From Brachionus manjavacas (lineage: Eukaryota > Rotifera > Eurotatoria > Ploima > Brachionidae), in NCBI GenBank assembly GCA_019054805.1, contig JAHQIY010000024.1, positions 62,001 through 126,000 on the forward strand: a stretch of 64,000 nt of DNA, read 5' to 3'. Shown piece by piece: positions 47,018 through 58,249 of the stretch. The notes under the pieces were generated by a model. The model ran no database searches. It was not told the origin of the DNA and worked only from the letters and a program-made list of their open reading frames with translations. Position numbers and translations under genes: made by a program. The stretch's first letter is position 1, and every line of letters starts with the position of its first letter.

Positions 47018-48256
47018 TGCCCCAAGTCATAAACACTAGTTTTGGATTTAAAATTTTTAGCTTTTCCAAAAATTTGAAATCTAATGTAATTTTGTGCGTA
47101 GAACTCGAATCTGAAATCATTTTTTTCATATGTCATCTTATTTTTGCTGAATTGCATGAAATAAAAATACAAATTTAGTGCATAAGTTTGAACTGATTTT
47201 TTCGAAAAATTAAACTGACTTGGAAACTTAATTTTTTTCTTCAGATAGTAGAGGAAATGTACTTTCTAATCTTGTGTATTTTTTTTCACCCATTCAATAA
47301 AAATCCCTAACAATTTAAACGCAAAGTTTTGAAAAAATTCGATGATTTAGCATTTTTGGCGTTTTATTTCTCCCGTAAAATTATTTCAAAATAGATATTT
47401 TTTTTTTATTTAAGAGAACTAAGTCTTCTCTATAGAAATAGATGGGGTTTGTTGATATCTTGTCTTAAAAGCATTCTATTTAGATTTAAAATCAGTAAAA
47501 TATTAAAAAAAAATGATCAAGATTTCAACAAGTTCTTAGACTTAATTTTAGAGGCCATAAATGAATATAAAAATATAGATTTGAATATTAAGCTATGGAA
47601 TAGATTCTGGAGAGCTTTGGAAATGTATCAAAGTGGTGCAAGCTATCAAAATGTCTTAGAAAAGCTATTTGGAGCAAAATCGAGTAGTAAAGTTATTTCT
47701 CATAAAAAAAGCAAAGATTTTAATACATTAATATATTCAGAACAATAAATTTCCTATATGAATCTATCTAAAAACTTTATATTTATTACATAGGTATCTT
47801 TAAATGCTTGTATTTTACTAAATAGACAATATTATCCAAAAAGCCCACCTATTCCTATTTCTTAATAAATTAGCTTTAATTTAAGCCCAAAATCACCCTA
47901 CTTGAAAAAAGTCTTATTTACGAAATAAAATTTAAAGGCATATTTAAAAAAAAAAAACATTTTTTTCTAAAAATCGCCAAAAAAAAAGGGAAAATAAACT
48001 AATGGATGATAAAAAACGACTAATCCGAGTAAATTTAGGGTAAATTTTCATAAAAAAAAAAAAGTAGATTTCTATATGCTTCACATTTTATGAAACAAAA
48101 CGTTTTTTTGAACCCCCCCCTGAAACTCGGGTATAAGATATAAGAACCCAACTTTTTCACTAATAAAATCGAATTCTGCGTCATAATTAACCTAAAAAAA
48201 GTTTTTGGGGTGAATTTTTGATAACCCTAGCTAACTAGTGTTTATGACTTGGGGCA
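47018..48256. mobile_element. Unclassified DNA element with perfect 24-bp terminal inverted repeats
   Basis: The left end 47018-47041 begins TGCCCCAAGTCATAAACACT. The right end 48233-48256 is its exact reverse complement over 24 bp. The element is 1,239 bp, the size of a deleted DNA transposon or long MITE. I see no clear target-site duplication: the left flank is TTATAAGG and the right flank is AAAATAAA. The interior is AT-rich with homopolymer runs and one plus-strand open frame. I cannot assign a superfamily from the ends. Confidence 0.75.
47449..47748 (+). CDS. Hypothetical open frame inside the inverted-repeat element
   Basis: 99 codons from a TTG. The frame is open upstream to about 47404 without an ATG, so a preceding exon would be needed. 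The translation is Lys/Asn/Leu-rich with FWRALEMYQSGASYQNVLE and KLFGAKSSSK, which look like a helical segment. I recognise no transposase motif. It could be a remnant of the element's transposase or chance. Confidence 0.25.
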   Translation: MLISCLKSILFRFKISKILKKNDQDFNKFLDLILEAINEYKNIDLNIKLWNRFWRALEMYQSGASYQNVLEKLFGAKSSSKVISHKKSKDFNTLIYSEQ

Positions 48257-49051
48257 AAAATAAATTTTAGTCTTAGTCTTGCTGCATCCAAACATAACGA
48301 GTCTATTTTCGTAAAATTTCTTCTTTCTAGTGTGTTCTCATAGCACTTAAGTGTCCTTTGATAAAATTTAAAAAAAAATTATCTATTCGAATCAATAAAT
48401 TTTTGTTAATTTTTTTTCTGTGTTAAATATTTATTTTTGATAGAATTACCTTTGTTGTGATGAAAGAAAACTGATTGAGTTGAAAGCATTTTTTGTGTAA
48501 ATAAAAATTTAATTGCGTTGAAATAAGAATATTGTTTTTTCTAACAACTTTATCTGCACAAATTTTAAGAAAATAAAACTCGACAATATAATTTTCAATT
48601 TATGTATATTCGAAAAACACAGTTACAATTAATCAGACCTTATAATTAAATTAGGAGATCAAGACATTATTTACAACCCTATTAATAATTAATATTTTCT
48701 TTTTTTTTATCATCTAAGCTGTGGTCGGGAATACAAAAGAAAGCCTGGTTACATTTTTTTAGAAGAACATGTCAATCAAATTATAAATAATATCTTCAAT
48801 TTTCTTTAGAAAAGATTTTTCAAAAAATATTTTTTTCTGAATAAATTTATATTTGTCGTGTTAATTATCGTCGAAATTGTATTTTACGAAAATATTTAAT
48901 TTATATGATCTAAAGTTTGAACAAAAAAAAGTCAAAATAAAATAAAATTTTATAGTTTTGGTCAATAATTGATCGAAATAAATATTTTATTGTTTAAAAC
49001 ATACAAATTCTATTAAACATAAAAAACAAACAAACGATGATAAAATTGTTT
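48257..49051. other. AT-rich intergenic region, 3' side of SMCR8
   Basis: No gene is seen. A minus-strand AATAAA at 48986-48991 is 61 bp past the SMCR8 stop and is its likely polyadenylation signal. Confidence 0.5.
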
Positions 49052-51940
49052 TTAATTTTTCTTCTTAAAAAAATCAATTTCTTCAAACTCAACCAAAAGA
49101 GGTATTTGAATATTTATACTTTGGGGAAAATTAACGCTATAGTTTGGCTCGATAGTATCTGTACCATTCGAAGCCAAATCAATCAAAGGAACACTAACGT
49201 TCACATTTTTTTTCATTTTACTATTCATCTCTTTAGCTTCTTTTTTGTGCATGGCCAAATTGTACAAATAAATTTGCTTCATTTTAAGACTCTTCAAAAA
49301 AAATGTCACAATCTTAAAATCACATTTGTCCAAACTAATCGCCTGATCAGTCATATAGGCAACATATTTCCTCAATATTTCAAACTCCAGTTCAAATTTG
49401 CTCTTATTACTATCTTTTTTGACCGACAGGAGCTTTCGCAATTTTTCCCTACGATTCAAAGTCAAAAGACTACTAGTTGAGCCTTGGATGGACCGTCTTG
49501 GTTCGGCTGCGAACCGAGCCGAGTTCACCAATGACTCGGATTCAAAATTTTCTTGTTCAAACAAGATCGAGTATTCATAGAAAAAAGCTAGTTTTGAGTA
49601 GAAATTGAAAAGATTTGTGATTAAAAACAGAAAGGTGAATGAGTCACTGTTAAAATGGGCGCACTTGGACACAGTGTTTGTCAAATAAGAGCCAGTGTAC
49701 TTGGGACCAGAGAATGTCAATTCATCCAGGTCCAAAATGGACACATAATTGCGTATGGTAATTGGAATGTAGCTTAGCAAGAGGTGTTCGATGTTTTCTT
49801 TGTCGTAGTGTTTATGAGTGTCCAAGTTACAGGTGTCTTTGACCATCAGGCTCAAACCGAACAGCTTGCAGTTCTTTAGGTCGCTGAGCCGGATCGGCTT
49901 TCGCTCGTGGATGCACTTTAGCTTGGGTCTGTCAGATGTAAAATTTGCTTGGGGCGAAGAGGTGAATTTTGGCGCCTGGTTGGCAGTGAGAGAATTGGTG
50001 CAATAGAAAGAGTTGGGCACAAAATTGCTGAGACACTCGAGCACTGATTGAAGATAGCCTTTGCTGGAACAGTGGCGGGACACGCACACAACTGGCCGGC
50101 CTTTCAAAATTGAGTAAAAAACATGCGGCAAGGCAACAGGAAATTTTTGGAACAAATTTTTAAAATTTTCTTCAAAATTAAATTCTTGAAATTGGACAAT
50201 TTTGTCCGCTAGACTAGATTGATATCTGAGGCTATTCAGAGCTTTGTAAAAGAGGCCCACTGAAGAGGAGGACAGCGACACTGCCAGCGAGTTGCTTGAC
50301 GGATAAATGGCCAGCAACGAGTTGGCAAAGTCGTATTCATTGAGCTCTTTTTTGCACGAGTATTCATCTTCGTACATTATTTCCTGGTTGGTTAACTCGG
50401 CATCGTTTGCAGACAAATACTCGTCGTCAAGCGAGCCACTTTCCTCAAACAAATCTAAAAAGTGTTCCAAATGAGTCCACGAGTAATCTTTCAAAGTTTG
50501 TTCACTTTGAGCGTCCAGATAAACAGTTGGTTGACTAGATGGACTAAAAAATTGGCTTTTGTTGCTTTCAAAATTTTTTTCTTTTATTGTTTTGCTCAAA
50601 TTTTGGGTGTCTATGTCCAAGGAGAAGTCAGAAATGTGACAATCGCCGGCCGTAATCGACCAAAAAAGATTGTGTTTGAGACTTTGACGGCAAATTGAGC
50701 TTTTTTTGTACTTAAGTAAATGGAATGAAGTGGAAAAGTATCTGTGGGTTAGTTTGAGTTGGTTAATTGCTTGTTTGACTGTGTCCGGACACAATTCATG
50801 CAGTCTTTTCATATTTTTTTGACCTTCTTTTCGAGCATTTACTTCCATGTTTAAAACAAAGCTGCCTGTCAAAGCTTGAAGACAAACTTTTGGCCTATAC
50901 ACTTGATCCTGACTGGTGTCTATTTTGAGAGCTAAATTATCCTCATGTGATAAAGGAAATGTATAGGAGCGAGATTTTGCACTTTGGTTAAAGCTGCTAA
51001 ACAGAGATTTTGTCTTGTGCCAATTTTTTTTGGTCAATTCCTCAATGGTTGTGGCCAGAACTTGCTCGGTTTCTTTGAGTAGGTTGTTGATGGACTTGAG
51101 CTGGTTGCTTTTGTTTGTTTCATTGGAACAGGCAGAGTTGAGTCGTGCGGCAACATTTTCGTCCAGATCTAAGTCATGCTGAATTTTAGAACGTTCCAAA
51201 GTGTCCGATTCGCACCATCTCTCAAATATCTCACCAGTATGCTTCAAATCCGAGCACTTTTGCTCCAATTCTTGTTTAAAATGTACCAGATTGCCTTTTC
51301 GGAATAATTCAGTTACTTGGCTGAATTTTTCTTTTATGTTTTGGAAAAATTCGACCGCTTTTTGGTCATTGGAAATGTAGGCAATGCAGAACGGTCTGAC
51401 AAAGCCGCGTGCTTCCATGTCATACAAAGTAAAGTGCTGAATGCATGAAGTTATTTGGGTGTTGTCGTCCCAAAAGTTCACGATGGTAGTCTCCGTGGTG
51501 AACTTGAATTTTTTCTCATTTTCAGAACTTTGGTTGTGGGAATGAAAGTCAACGCACATCAAGTGCAATGCGTACTCGTTTTTGTCAAAGTCTACGCCTC
51601 CATCAGTGGGTATTGAAAGCAAGGGCTTGGGCCCTTCGATCTCGGAAAATTCACAAATCAAAATGAAGTCGTCGGTGTACTGGCCTTTAATTGAGGAATT
51701 TTTTGTCTTTTCACAGTTTATTGAATTGATGTACAGATTTGGTTTGAGATAATCCGGTATTTCGGAAAGATTCTGAATTTTGTGAAGCAATGACTCCGCT
51801 TCGGATGATTGACTATGCTGGCTTAAGTCCGATAGAGAAGTGTTTACATTGGGCTCGATTGGTCTGTGAGTACTTTCGCTAGCAGTAACATCATCGTTTT
51901 GGATTGCTCTGGCAAAGGCTGAATATTCGATACCATACAT
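49052..51940 (-). CDS. SMCR8: SMCR8 homologue (DENN-type, C9orf72-SMCR8-WDR41 complex)
   Basis: Single-exon gene, 962 aa (human about 937), ATG at 51940. The longin/uDENN start is DDFILICEFSEIEGPKPLLS at residues 90-109. The conserved YDMEARGFVRPFCIAYIS lies at 173-190. A helical linker with many charged residues is next, then FEENFKNLFQKFPVALPHVF and GRPVVCVSRHCSSK, typical of the C-terminal DENN half. SMCR8 pairs with C9orf72, and with WDR41 at lysosomes, acting as GAP-like regulators of small GTPases in autophagy and mTORC1 control. In SMCR8/FLCN proteins the catalytic arginine sits in the longin domain; R179 or R182 here are candidates, but I cannot tell which without alignment. An intronless gene of nearly 3 kb contrasts with the intron-rich TFAM cluster. 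Confidence 0.92.
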   Translation of the reverse strand: MYGIEYSAFARAIQNDDVTASESTHRPIEPNVNTSLSDLSQHSQSSEAESLLHKIQNLSEIPDYLKPNLYINSINCEKTKNSSIKGQYTDDFILICEFSEIEGPKPLLSIPTDGGVDFDKNEYALHLMCVDFHSHNQSSENEKKFKFTTETTIVNFWDDNTQITSCIQHFTLYDMEARGFVRPFCIAYISNDQKAVEFFQNIKEKFSQVTELFRKGNLVHFKQELEQKCSDLKHTGEIFERWCESDTLERSKIQHDLDLDENVAARLNSACSNETNKSNQLKSINNLLKETEQVLATTIEELTKKNWHKTKSLFSSFNQSAKSRSYTFPLSHEDNLALKIDTSQDQVYRPKVCLQALTGSFVLNMEVNARKEGQKNMKRLHELCPDTVKQAINQLKLTHRYFSTSFHLLKYKKSSICRQSLKHNLFWSITAGDCHISDFSLDIDTQNLSKTIKEKNFESNKSQFFSPSSQPTVYLDAQSEQTLKDYSWTHLEHFLDLFEESGSLDDEYLSANDAELTNQEIMYEDEYSCKKELNEYDFANSLLAIYPSSNSLAVSLSSSSVGLFYKALNSLRYQSSLADKIVQFQEFNFEENFKNLFQKFPVALPHVFYSILKGRPVVCVSRHCSSKGYLQSVLECLSNFVPNSFYCTNSLTANQAPKFTSSPQANFTSDRPKLKCIHERKPIRLSDLKNCKLFGLSLMVKDTCNLDTHKHYDKENIEHLLLSYIPITIRNYVSILDLDELTFSGPKYTGSYLTNTVSKCAHFNSDSFTFLFLITNLFNFYSKLAFFYEYSILFEQENFESESLVNSARFAAEPRRSIQGSTSSLLTLNRREKLRKLLSVKKDSNKSKFELEFEILRKYVAYMTDQAISLDKCDFKIVTFFLKSLKMKQIYLYNLAMHKKEAKEMNSKMKKNVNVSVPLIDLASNGTDTIEPNYSVNFPQSINIQIPLLVEFEEIDFFKKKN

Positions 51941-53175
51941 TTAATTTTAGATTTGTATTTTTGAAAAAGCAAAGCTATCAGATTTTAAAAGCAAACAGAT
52001 AAAAAAGAAAACAAAATATTTTAAATTTTGAAATAAAATTAATCGGAATAAAATTTTTGGAAAATTATTTTTAAATTAATTTCAATCATGTGACTGAAGA
52101 ATTCAAAAGTTACTTTTGCGCTTATACAGAATGAGCTAATTTTGGAAATTTTATCTTTTTTTTATTTTTCAAATTAAAATGTTTTACTCTAATTTTAAAA
52201 ATTAGAATTTAAAGATTGTTGTTGTTAAAAAGGCTTTTGATAGACAATTAATGTAAAATGGGTGAAAAATTTAAAATAATTTTTTTGTTAGTTTTTTTTT
52301 TATTTTAAAATAAAAATTTAATTCTCTGATTTTTAATGGCTCAAGGAAGTAGTTAGAAATTTTATGAACAAATCGATATGGAAATGAATGCATATTGTTT
52401 TTTTGTCAAAATATTTATTGAACTTAGAGATACTAAAAATTGTTGATTATCAAAAATTATCTATCAGTACAAAGTAAAGCTTTTAGTTTTTTATAATGAA
52501 TTTGAAAAGTTTTAAAATAATTCCAGCACTGAACCAATATTTAACTGTTAGCAATAAATATAAATTTTCTAGTCAGCAAACCTTTGCATAAAATTTTTTC
52601 AATTTTACCTCTTAGAAAAGTTTAAAGCAAAAAATGGGTGACGATTGAAGAAACATATAAAAATTGAATCAAGCGTAATCATAATTTTATTTTTTTTAAC
52701 TGTTGCCGAACACGTAAATTTGCTTTTTCATAAATGTTAATAAAACCTATAATCTTTTTAGTACAAATTAAAAAAAAATCTATTAAAACATTTTCTTTCA
52801 TTTTTTTAAAGATTCAAAATTAAAATTTTTTAGTTAATAGTATAGGCTAAAATAAATTTTAATTTCAAAATTTTTTTATTAATCTTTTAAAAAAATTATT
52901 AAAATTTAAATTAAGAATTCTTTTTTATCAATTAAAATTTTTTTCTATTAAAAAAAGTTTCTAACAACATATTGCGTTTAAAACAAAATTAAAAGATAAC
53001 TAGACTTTAATCTAATTTTTTTTAAATAAATTTCTAAAATAATTGTTTTAAATTTTTTGGCTTAAGTTCAAAACATTTTTTTTTAAATAAATCTCTAAAA
53101 AAAATTAAGAGTTTATAAAAGACGGCAAAGTAAAATTTTTGCTCAATTTTCAATTTGCTCTTTTTTCTGTAAAAT
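51941..53175. other. AT-rich intergenic region upstream of SMCR8
   Basis: Over 1.2 kb of homopolymer-rich AT sequence. I find no gene, repeat family or RNA gene. The SMCR8 promoter should lie at its left end. Confidence 0.5.
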
Positions 53176-53291
53176 TTCAAATGCGCAATTTAATTGCATT
53201 GCAATTTACACAGTTTTTTAATTTTTAAAGCTTTCAAATTTCAATTTAAAATAATTGCAAATATGCAATGCAATTAAATTGCGCATTTGAA
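53176..53291. repeat. Foldback element with perfect 28-bp arms
   Basis: The left arm 53176-53203 begins TTCAAATGCGCAATTTAATT. The right arm 53264-53291 is its exact reverse complement over 28 bp, with a 60-base spacer. Both strands can form a long stem. The arms contain TGCGCA and repeated ATTGCA words. No open frame fits, so it is a foldback, MITE-like or hairpin-RNA locus. Confidence 0.85.
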
Positions 53292-53377
53292 TTTAATATT
53301 ATAGTTTTAAGTCCTGATTATCAGTGATTAACAATTTTCTGCACTTTATTCACTATAAATGTCAATGAGACTTAAAC

Positions 53378-53408
<31 letters not shown>

Positions 53409-53956
53409 CAATTAGAACTTTCTCAATGCAATCTAAAAATTTTACTGTGAGTCCATTAACAATTTCATCTTGAACGTCAATGCTTTTATTTAATATGATA
53501 AGATTGTTGGTAAACAGCTCTCAAGTTCTCTTGAATGAATCTGGAGTTAATTTTTAAATTTTAAATTTAACAAAGTATGCTTAATCTAAAAATGTATCTC
53601 TACATTATTTCTATTGAGAAATTTTTATCTATTTCACAATTAAAACTTGATTTGATCATTTTGAGCATTTTAAATTGAACATAAGCTTCAAAGTGCCAAG
53701 CTACATCAGTCAATTGAATTAAATTGAATACTGCATTGAGCCAGCTGAAGTTTGACTAATTTAAAATTATTTGAAATTAAATAGTCTTTTAGATGAAAAC
53801 ATTTTTATTTGAATAAATCTGGATTAGTGTTTACTGGAATAATTTATTTAAGCAACAAAAAAAATTTAAAAAATTTCTTAAAAAGCATAATTAAACATAA
53901 AAGAAGTGTAAATAAAAAAGCTTAAAAACAAAATAAATCTCTAAGATTCGTAATAT
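53292..53956. other. Intergenic 3' flank of ANKRD54-like gene
   Basis: It contains an (AAT)n microsatellite at 53385-53408, one copy of a dispersed repeat (53555-53705) and a minus-strand AATAAA at 53843-53848, 109 bp past the ANKRD54-like stop. No gene is seen. Confidence 0.5.
53555..53705 (+). repeat. Dispersed repeat family, copy 1
   Basis: Shares with 56340-56490, in the same orientation, the words AAATTTAACAAAGTATG, AAAAATGTA, GATCATTTTGAGCAT and CTTCAAAGTGCC in that order. Identity is moderate. No coding capacity. Confidence 0.6.
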
Positions 53957-56900
53957 TTATTTGCTAAATACATTTGACACATTTTGCTTGTTGGATTCAA
54001 AACCGTCCGAGCTTATATTGAACGTTTCGAATTGACTAAGCAATTTTTTAGTCAGACAATTGATATCGTCCAGATTAAAAGAATTTTCTAGTTGATCAGC
54101 CAACAGATCGAGGTCGGTGTTCGAAGTTTTCTTTCTTTTTAAATATTCCTTTATCATGTTCATAATCATTATAGCTTCGAATTTTAGCTTGGCCGATGCT
54201 TTGTGATTTTCGTCATTTAGAAGCCATCTGAGTCTAGTGCCAGCCAAGTGTAGAACTGTCTTTCCGTTTGTGTCTAATGAGTGAATGTCTGCGCCGGCTT
54301 CAAGCAACAAAGTCACCACAGGAACATGGCTTGATATGATGGCTAGATGAATGGGCAGATTGGACACGCAATCGCGGATGTTCGGATTGGCACCGTATTC
54401 CAACAACAATTTCACTATGTCCAAATACCCGCGTGAGCATGCTATGTGTAAACAAGTTCTTTGCTTATCATCATTACAATTTACGTCGAACATTGCAGAA
54501 TTTAACATTTCTGTAACTAAAATTTGAAAAAAAATAAATTTTTTTAATTTTCATTTTCTAATTTAAGATTTGTTTTTTTTTCTCTTGAAATTAAAAAAAC
54601 AGAGGCAATTTTTTTTAATTAACTTTTTCCCTGAATGAAATTTTTTACACAGGTTAAGCTGATTATTTTTTGAATAAGGCCAATGACAATGCTTCTCACC
54701 TGATATTGCTGCTATTTTCCATGCCTGAATTCTTTATTAGAGACAAATATAAAAAAATTCTGAACAAATTGTTGACCTCACTTTTATAAATTGTTGACTT
54801 TAAAGTCCATAAATTTTGACCAAAAAGTGGCATTTTGAAGTTTATGATCAATTTTTGATGCTCAAAATGATCATTTTGAGTTTTAATTATGAAATTTTTT
54901 AATAGGTATTTTTATTTAAAAATTAATTTAAAAAGGCTTCGAGCTAACATTCGAAAAGAGCGCATACTGCACAAACGAAGTGAAGCTCCTTCTGCCCAGT
55001 TAAAGCAATAATAAAAACAAACAAACATATTTTAAATTACATCATTAAAAATAAATTTTTTTTTTCCTTTTTTTTAATACATAAATACTTCTTTTTTTAT
55101 TTTTACTAACGACATTAGTCTTTGAATCCTGTTCTCATTTCAGATCTTAAAAAAGCTAAGAATCAAATACAAACTAATTAGAACAGTACTAATTAGTTTT
55201 TATTAGCTCTGTTTTGAACTGTTTGAACAAGTTTTAAGTTGGTCTTAGAAATACATGCTACGGCAAAGAAAGAGTAACCAAACATGGAACCAATTAAGGC
55301 TCTATAGATACTCGTGAGGGTAGTTTTTTTTAGGTGCCAAGAGCTGTGAGCAAAAATTTTGATTATGTTGAGCCTTTTTAGGGCTCTTACTCTTAAGTTT
55401 TGAAATTGCTTATTAAAACATAAGTACTCATCGAAAGTCACTCCTAAAAAGAGAGGCTTAGGATTATAAGGTATCAGGTCTCCAGACAATCTTATATCCA
55501 TTTTCAGTCTACCTCGACCACCTCCTGAAAAAATAGTATAGCAACATTTTGAGGCATTCATTTTCAGATTTTCAGACGCCAAGCAGACAGCCAATTCATA
55601 AGCCCACTAAGGTACTTTTTAATTACTTTGATGACTTTTCCTGTCTTTTTAAAGTAAAATATCGCCCCCAGGTCATCAGCAAAAAGTGTTGAGTAACTAG
55701 AGTGCTTCGAGTTTGAGAAGTGAATATCACCTATGTACACTAAAAAAAGGAGTGGACCTAAAACTGATTCTTGAGGAACAGAACAAGTAATAGGATACAT
55801 CCTGCTAAACTTTTTATTTATCTTGACTTTAAAAAATCTGCCCGATAGAAAGTTCTTAACGAACCTGACTAGATACATAGGTACACTCAGGTAGACTAGT
55901 TTATAGATTAGTCCATCATGCCAGACTTTATCAAAGGCTTTTGAAATATCAAAAAAGATACCACATACCTTGCCACATACCACATACTTATGTTTATTTA
56001 GTCGCTCTTGAATCTTTTGGGTCATGAATAAAAGATTATCAGCAGAGCCTCTATTATTTCTAAATCCAGACTGCTCTCCAATAATGAATTTTTTACTTTC
56101 TAAAAAATAATATAAACGATTTCTAATAACTCTTTCAGCTAGTTTACCAAGACAACTAAGAAGACTGATTCCTCTAAATGAACTGTTATTTCTTAATATA
56201 ATTAATGCAGAGGTTCATTTTTTGGATGTAACATTTTTTTATATCTAAAGGTAATTTCTGCAATAGCAAAACGCACATTGCAGAGTGCACACCATCCAAA
56301 AGATGCTATTTTTAATTGAATAATTTTTTGCAGAATTTTGCAGAATTTAGTTTTAAATTTAACAAAGTATGTTAAATCCAAAAATGTACTTATGCATTAA
56401 TTCAATTAAAAAATAACTATTTATTTCATAATTAAACTAAGTTAGATCATTTTGAGCATCAAATATTGATCATAAACTTCAAAGTGCCCAAAAAGTGTAA
56501 ATTTTTATAAAAAAAAATTTTTTTTAATTTAAATTGTTGCTTTTTGTTTTATTTTTAATAATCTAATTAACATGCCTAAAAAACCCGATCGAACATTTTG
56601 TAGACAATCTAAATCATAGTAAAAATGAACACAAATACGATCAGTCTGACCAAGAAGATAAACCCAATTTAAATTTGATCACCCCTTTTTCTACTGAAGA
56701 AGATTCTTCAGATGGCGATTTTGTAAATAATAGCTAAATTACATCTTAGCGATAGTGAAGGGTTTTAATTTTAGGTAATTGGTAATTTCGTCATTGAGTG
56801 TGTGATCTATTTTTGAAGTTACATATTTTTTTAGTTGTTTGTGTTGACTTCATTTTTGTCTGAAACTTTTCATGTAACAAAAAAGAAAAGAATTCAAATT

Positions 56901-57653
56901 TTTTTACCACATTAAGCCTCTAAATTTTCTATTTTTTATTTGTCTGTTTAAAATTAAAAAATCATTTATTAGAATGAATGAACAAAAAATCTACAAAATG
57001 TTATAGGCCAAATTCATATCTTGCATAAAACTATTTTCTAATTTTGTCAGTGTAAATTGGAATTAATCAATAAAAGAATATACCTGTTTGTAAATCGTTG
57101 GATATGACCGCTTGAAAAAGCTTTTTGTTGTGATTATCTAAAATATACAACAACAAAATAAATTAGAGAAATTAAAATTTTGTGTATTACAGTCTGTAAG
57201 CTTTTTTTCTTGAATGGTCTTTGTTTGTAAGCGTTTGAGTTTAGTTGAATTGAATAGATTTAAATTATTGAGCGTGTTTGACTTTTTGGCCGAGTTATGG
57301 TGCGATTTTTTTAGCGGATTGTAGCCGAATTTTCCTTTGTTTAGCCTTGAACGAAGGCTGCTTGAAGTAAGAAGCTCGTGGCAGATGAGATCCATTGTGG
57401 TCGATCTGGAAACAGACTCGTTGTTGTTTATTTCGACTGTGTGAGTTTCATCGCTTGTGCTCTTGCACTCGCGTCGGCTAGGCACCGGGAAGTGTTGCCT
57501 TAGCATTCCTGTTTCTATTAGACCTGATTCAATGGTGTTTTCTGGAAAGGATTTTTTCAATTGATACAATGGTACTATTGATTGACTAGATGTGGCTGGC
57601 AGACACGAAACACTCAACAATGAATGGCCTGACGATTTAGATTCGTCCAACAT
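53957..57653 (-). CDS. ANKRD54: ANKRD54-like ankyrin-repeat protein
   Basis: Three exons, 57191-57653, 57084-57137 and 53957-54516, give 358 aa with both junctions in frame. Introns are 53 bp and 2,567 bp. The N-terminal 154 residues are polar and probably disordered, with a basic stretch (SRLNKGKFGYNPLKK). Exon 2 supplies HNKKLFQAVISNDLQT, completing the helix before the repeats. Exon 3 encodes three ankyrin repeats (about residues 188-285): RTCLHIACSRGYLDIVKLLL, LPIHLAIISSHVPVVTLLLE and GKTVLHLAG. A tail with MIKEYLKRK and CLTKKLLSQFETFNIS follows, which matches the ANKRD54 C-terminus. Vertebrate ANKRD54 (LIAR, about 300 aa) shuttles between nucleus and cytoplasm and binds the SH3 domains of Lyn and BTK. 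Whether that holds in this animal is unknown. A LINE fragment sits in the large intron in the sense orientation. Confidence 0.82.
54826..54905 (-). repeat. Dispersed repeat family, inverted copy in ANKRD54 intron
   Basis: TTTGAAGTTTATGATCAA and GATGCTCAAAATGATC are the reverse complement of the right part of the copy at 56340-56495. With that copy it brackets the LINE fragment and forms an inverted repeat about 1.6 kb apart. Confidence 0.65.
55193..56215 (-). pseudogene. Broken LINE reverse transcriptase in ANKRD54 intron
   Basis: From about 56215 down, the minus strand reads RGISLLSCLGKLAERVI, then EQSGFRNNRGSADNLLF, FFDISKAFDKVWHDGL, VPQESVLGPLLFLVYIGDI and LFADDLGAIF. These are the polymerase motifs in order. 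A frameshift near 55570-55590 moves it into a second frame with FLGVTFDEYLCFNKQF. The Gly of the usual PQG motif is Glu. It is 5'-truncated, without an endonuclease, and belongs to a different family from the element at 59180. The sequence at 54935-55010 may be its 3' untranslated tail. Confidence 0.85.
56340..56495 (+). repeat. Dispersed repeat family, copy 2
   Basis: Same order of words as 53555-53705 (AAATTTAACAAAGTATG through CTTCAAAGTGCC), and inverted relative to 54826-54905. It lies in the ANKRD54-like intron. Confidence 0.6.
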
Positions 57654-58249
57654 CCTATTTTAAAGCATTGGAAATATTAGAAAAAGAAATTTAACGTCTG
57701 AGTGAAAAATGAGAATTTAATTCTCTAGGAATAAATTGAAAATTTAATTTCTCTGTAATTGTTTGTTTCTAGTTTTGCGTTTTTTGGTAAAAATCTTAAT
57801 TTATGAATATTTTGATGAAATTTTAATAATTTCTTCGTTTGCTGAAAAATATACACATGGCTTAAAATGCAACTAGTGTTCAAATGCTCACAGTATTGAG
57901 ATTAAATTTGTCTTTAATTTTTGATAGTATTAGATTCCAACAGTGTTGGCAAAAAATTATAAACAAAATTTAAAGTGTAATAACTAATTTAGATCTTCTG
58001 ATTTCAGCAATGTAACAGAATGACTCAAATCTGCCCAGAGATCTTCCCGAAATTAAAAAGACGATTGAAAGCCTCTCGGTTCATTAAATTTGAATGGTAG
58101 ATATGGGAAAGATCGAACTGCTGAATTATGGTTAACATGAATCGTAATGATATTAGTTTCCAAGAGTGAAATAAACAAGGATAGAAAAATCAAGGATTAA
58201 TCATATCAAAGAATTGAAAATGACTTTTGATTTTGGTAAGAAAAAAACC
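57654..58249. other. Intergenic 5' flank of ANKRD54-like gene
   Basis: It should contain the ANKRD54-like promoter. Base composition becomes less AT-rich from about 58000 towards the repeat at 58250. No gene is seen. Confidence 0.45.

Noticed and set aside
49037-49480. 147-codon plus-strand open frame at the 3' end of SMCR8
   Set aside because: It is antisense to the conserved SMCR8 coding region and has no recognisable domain.
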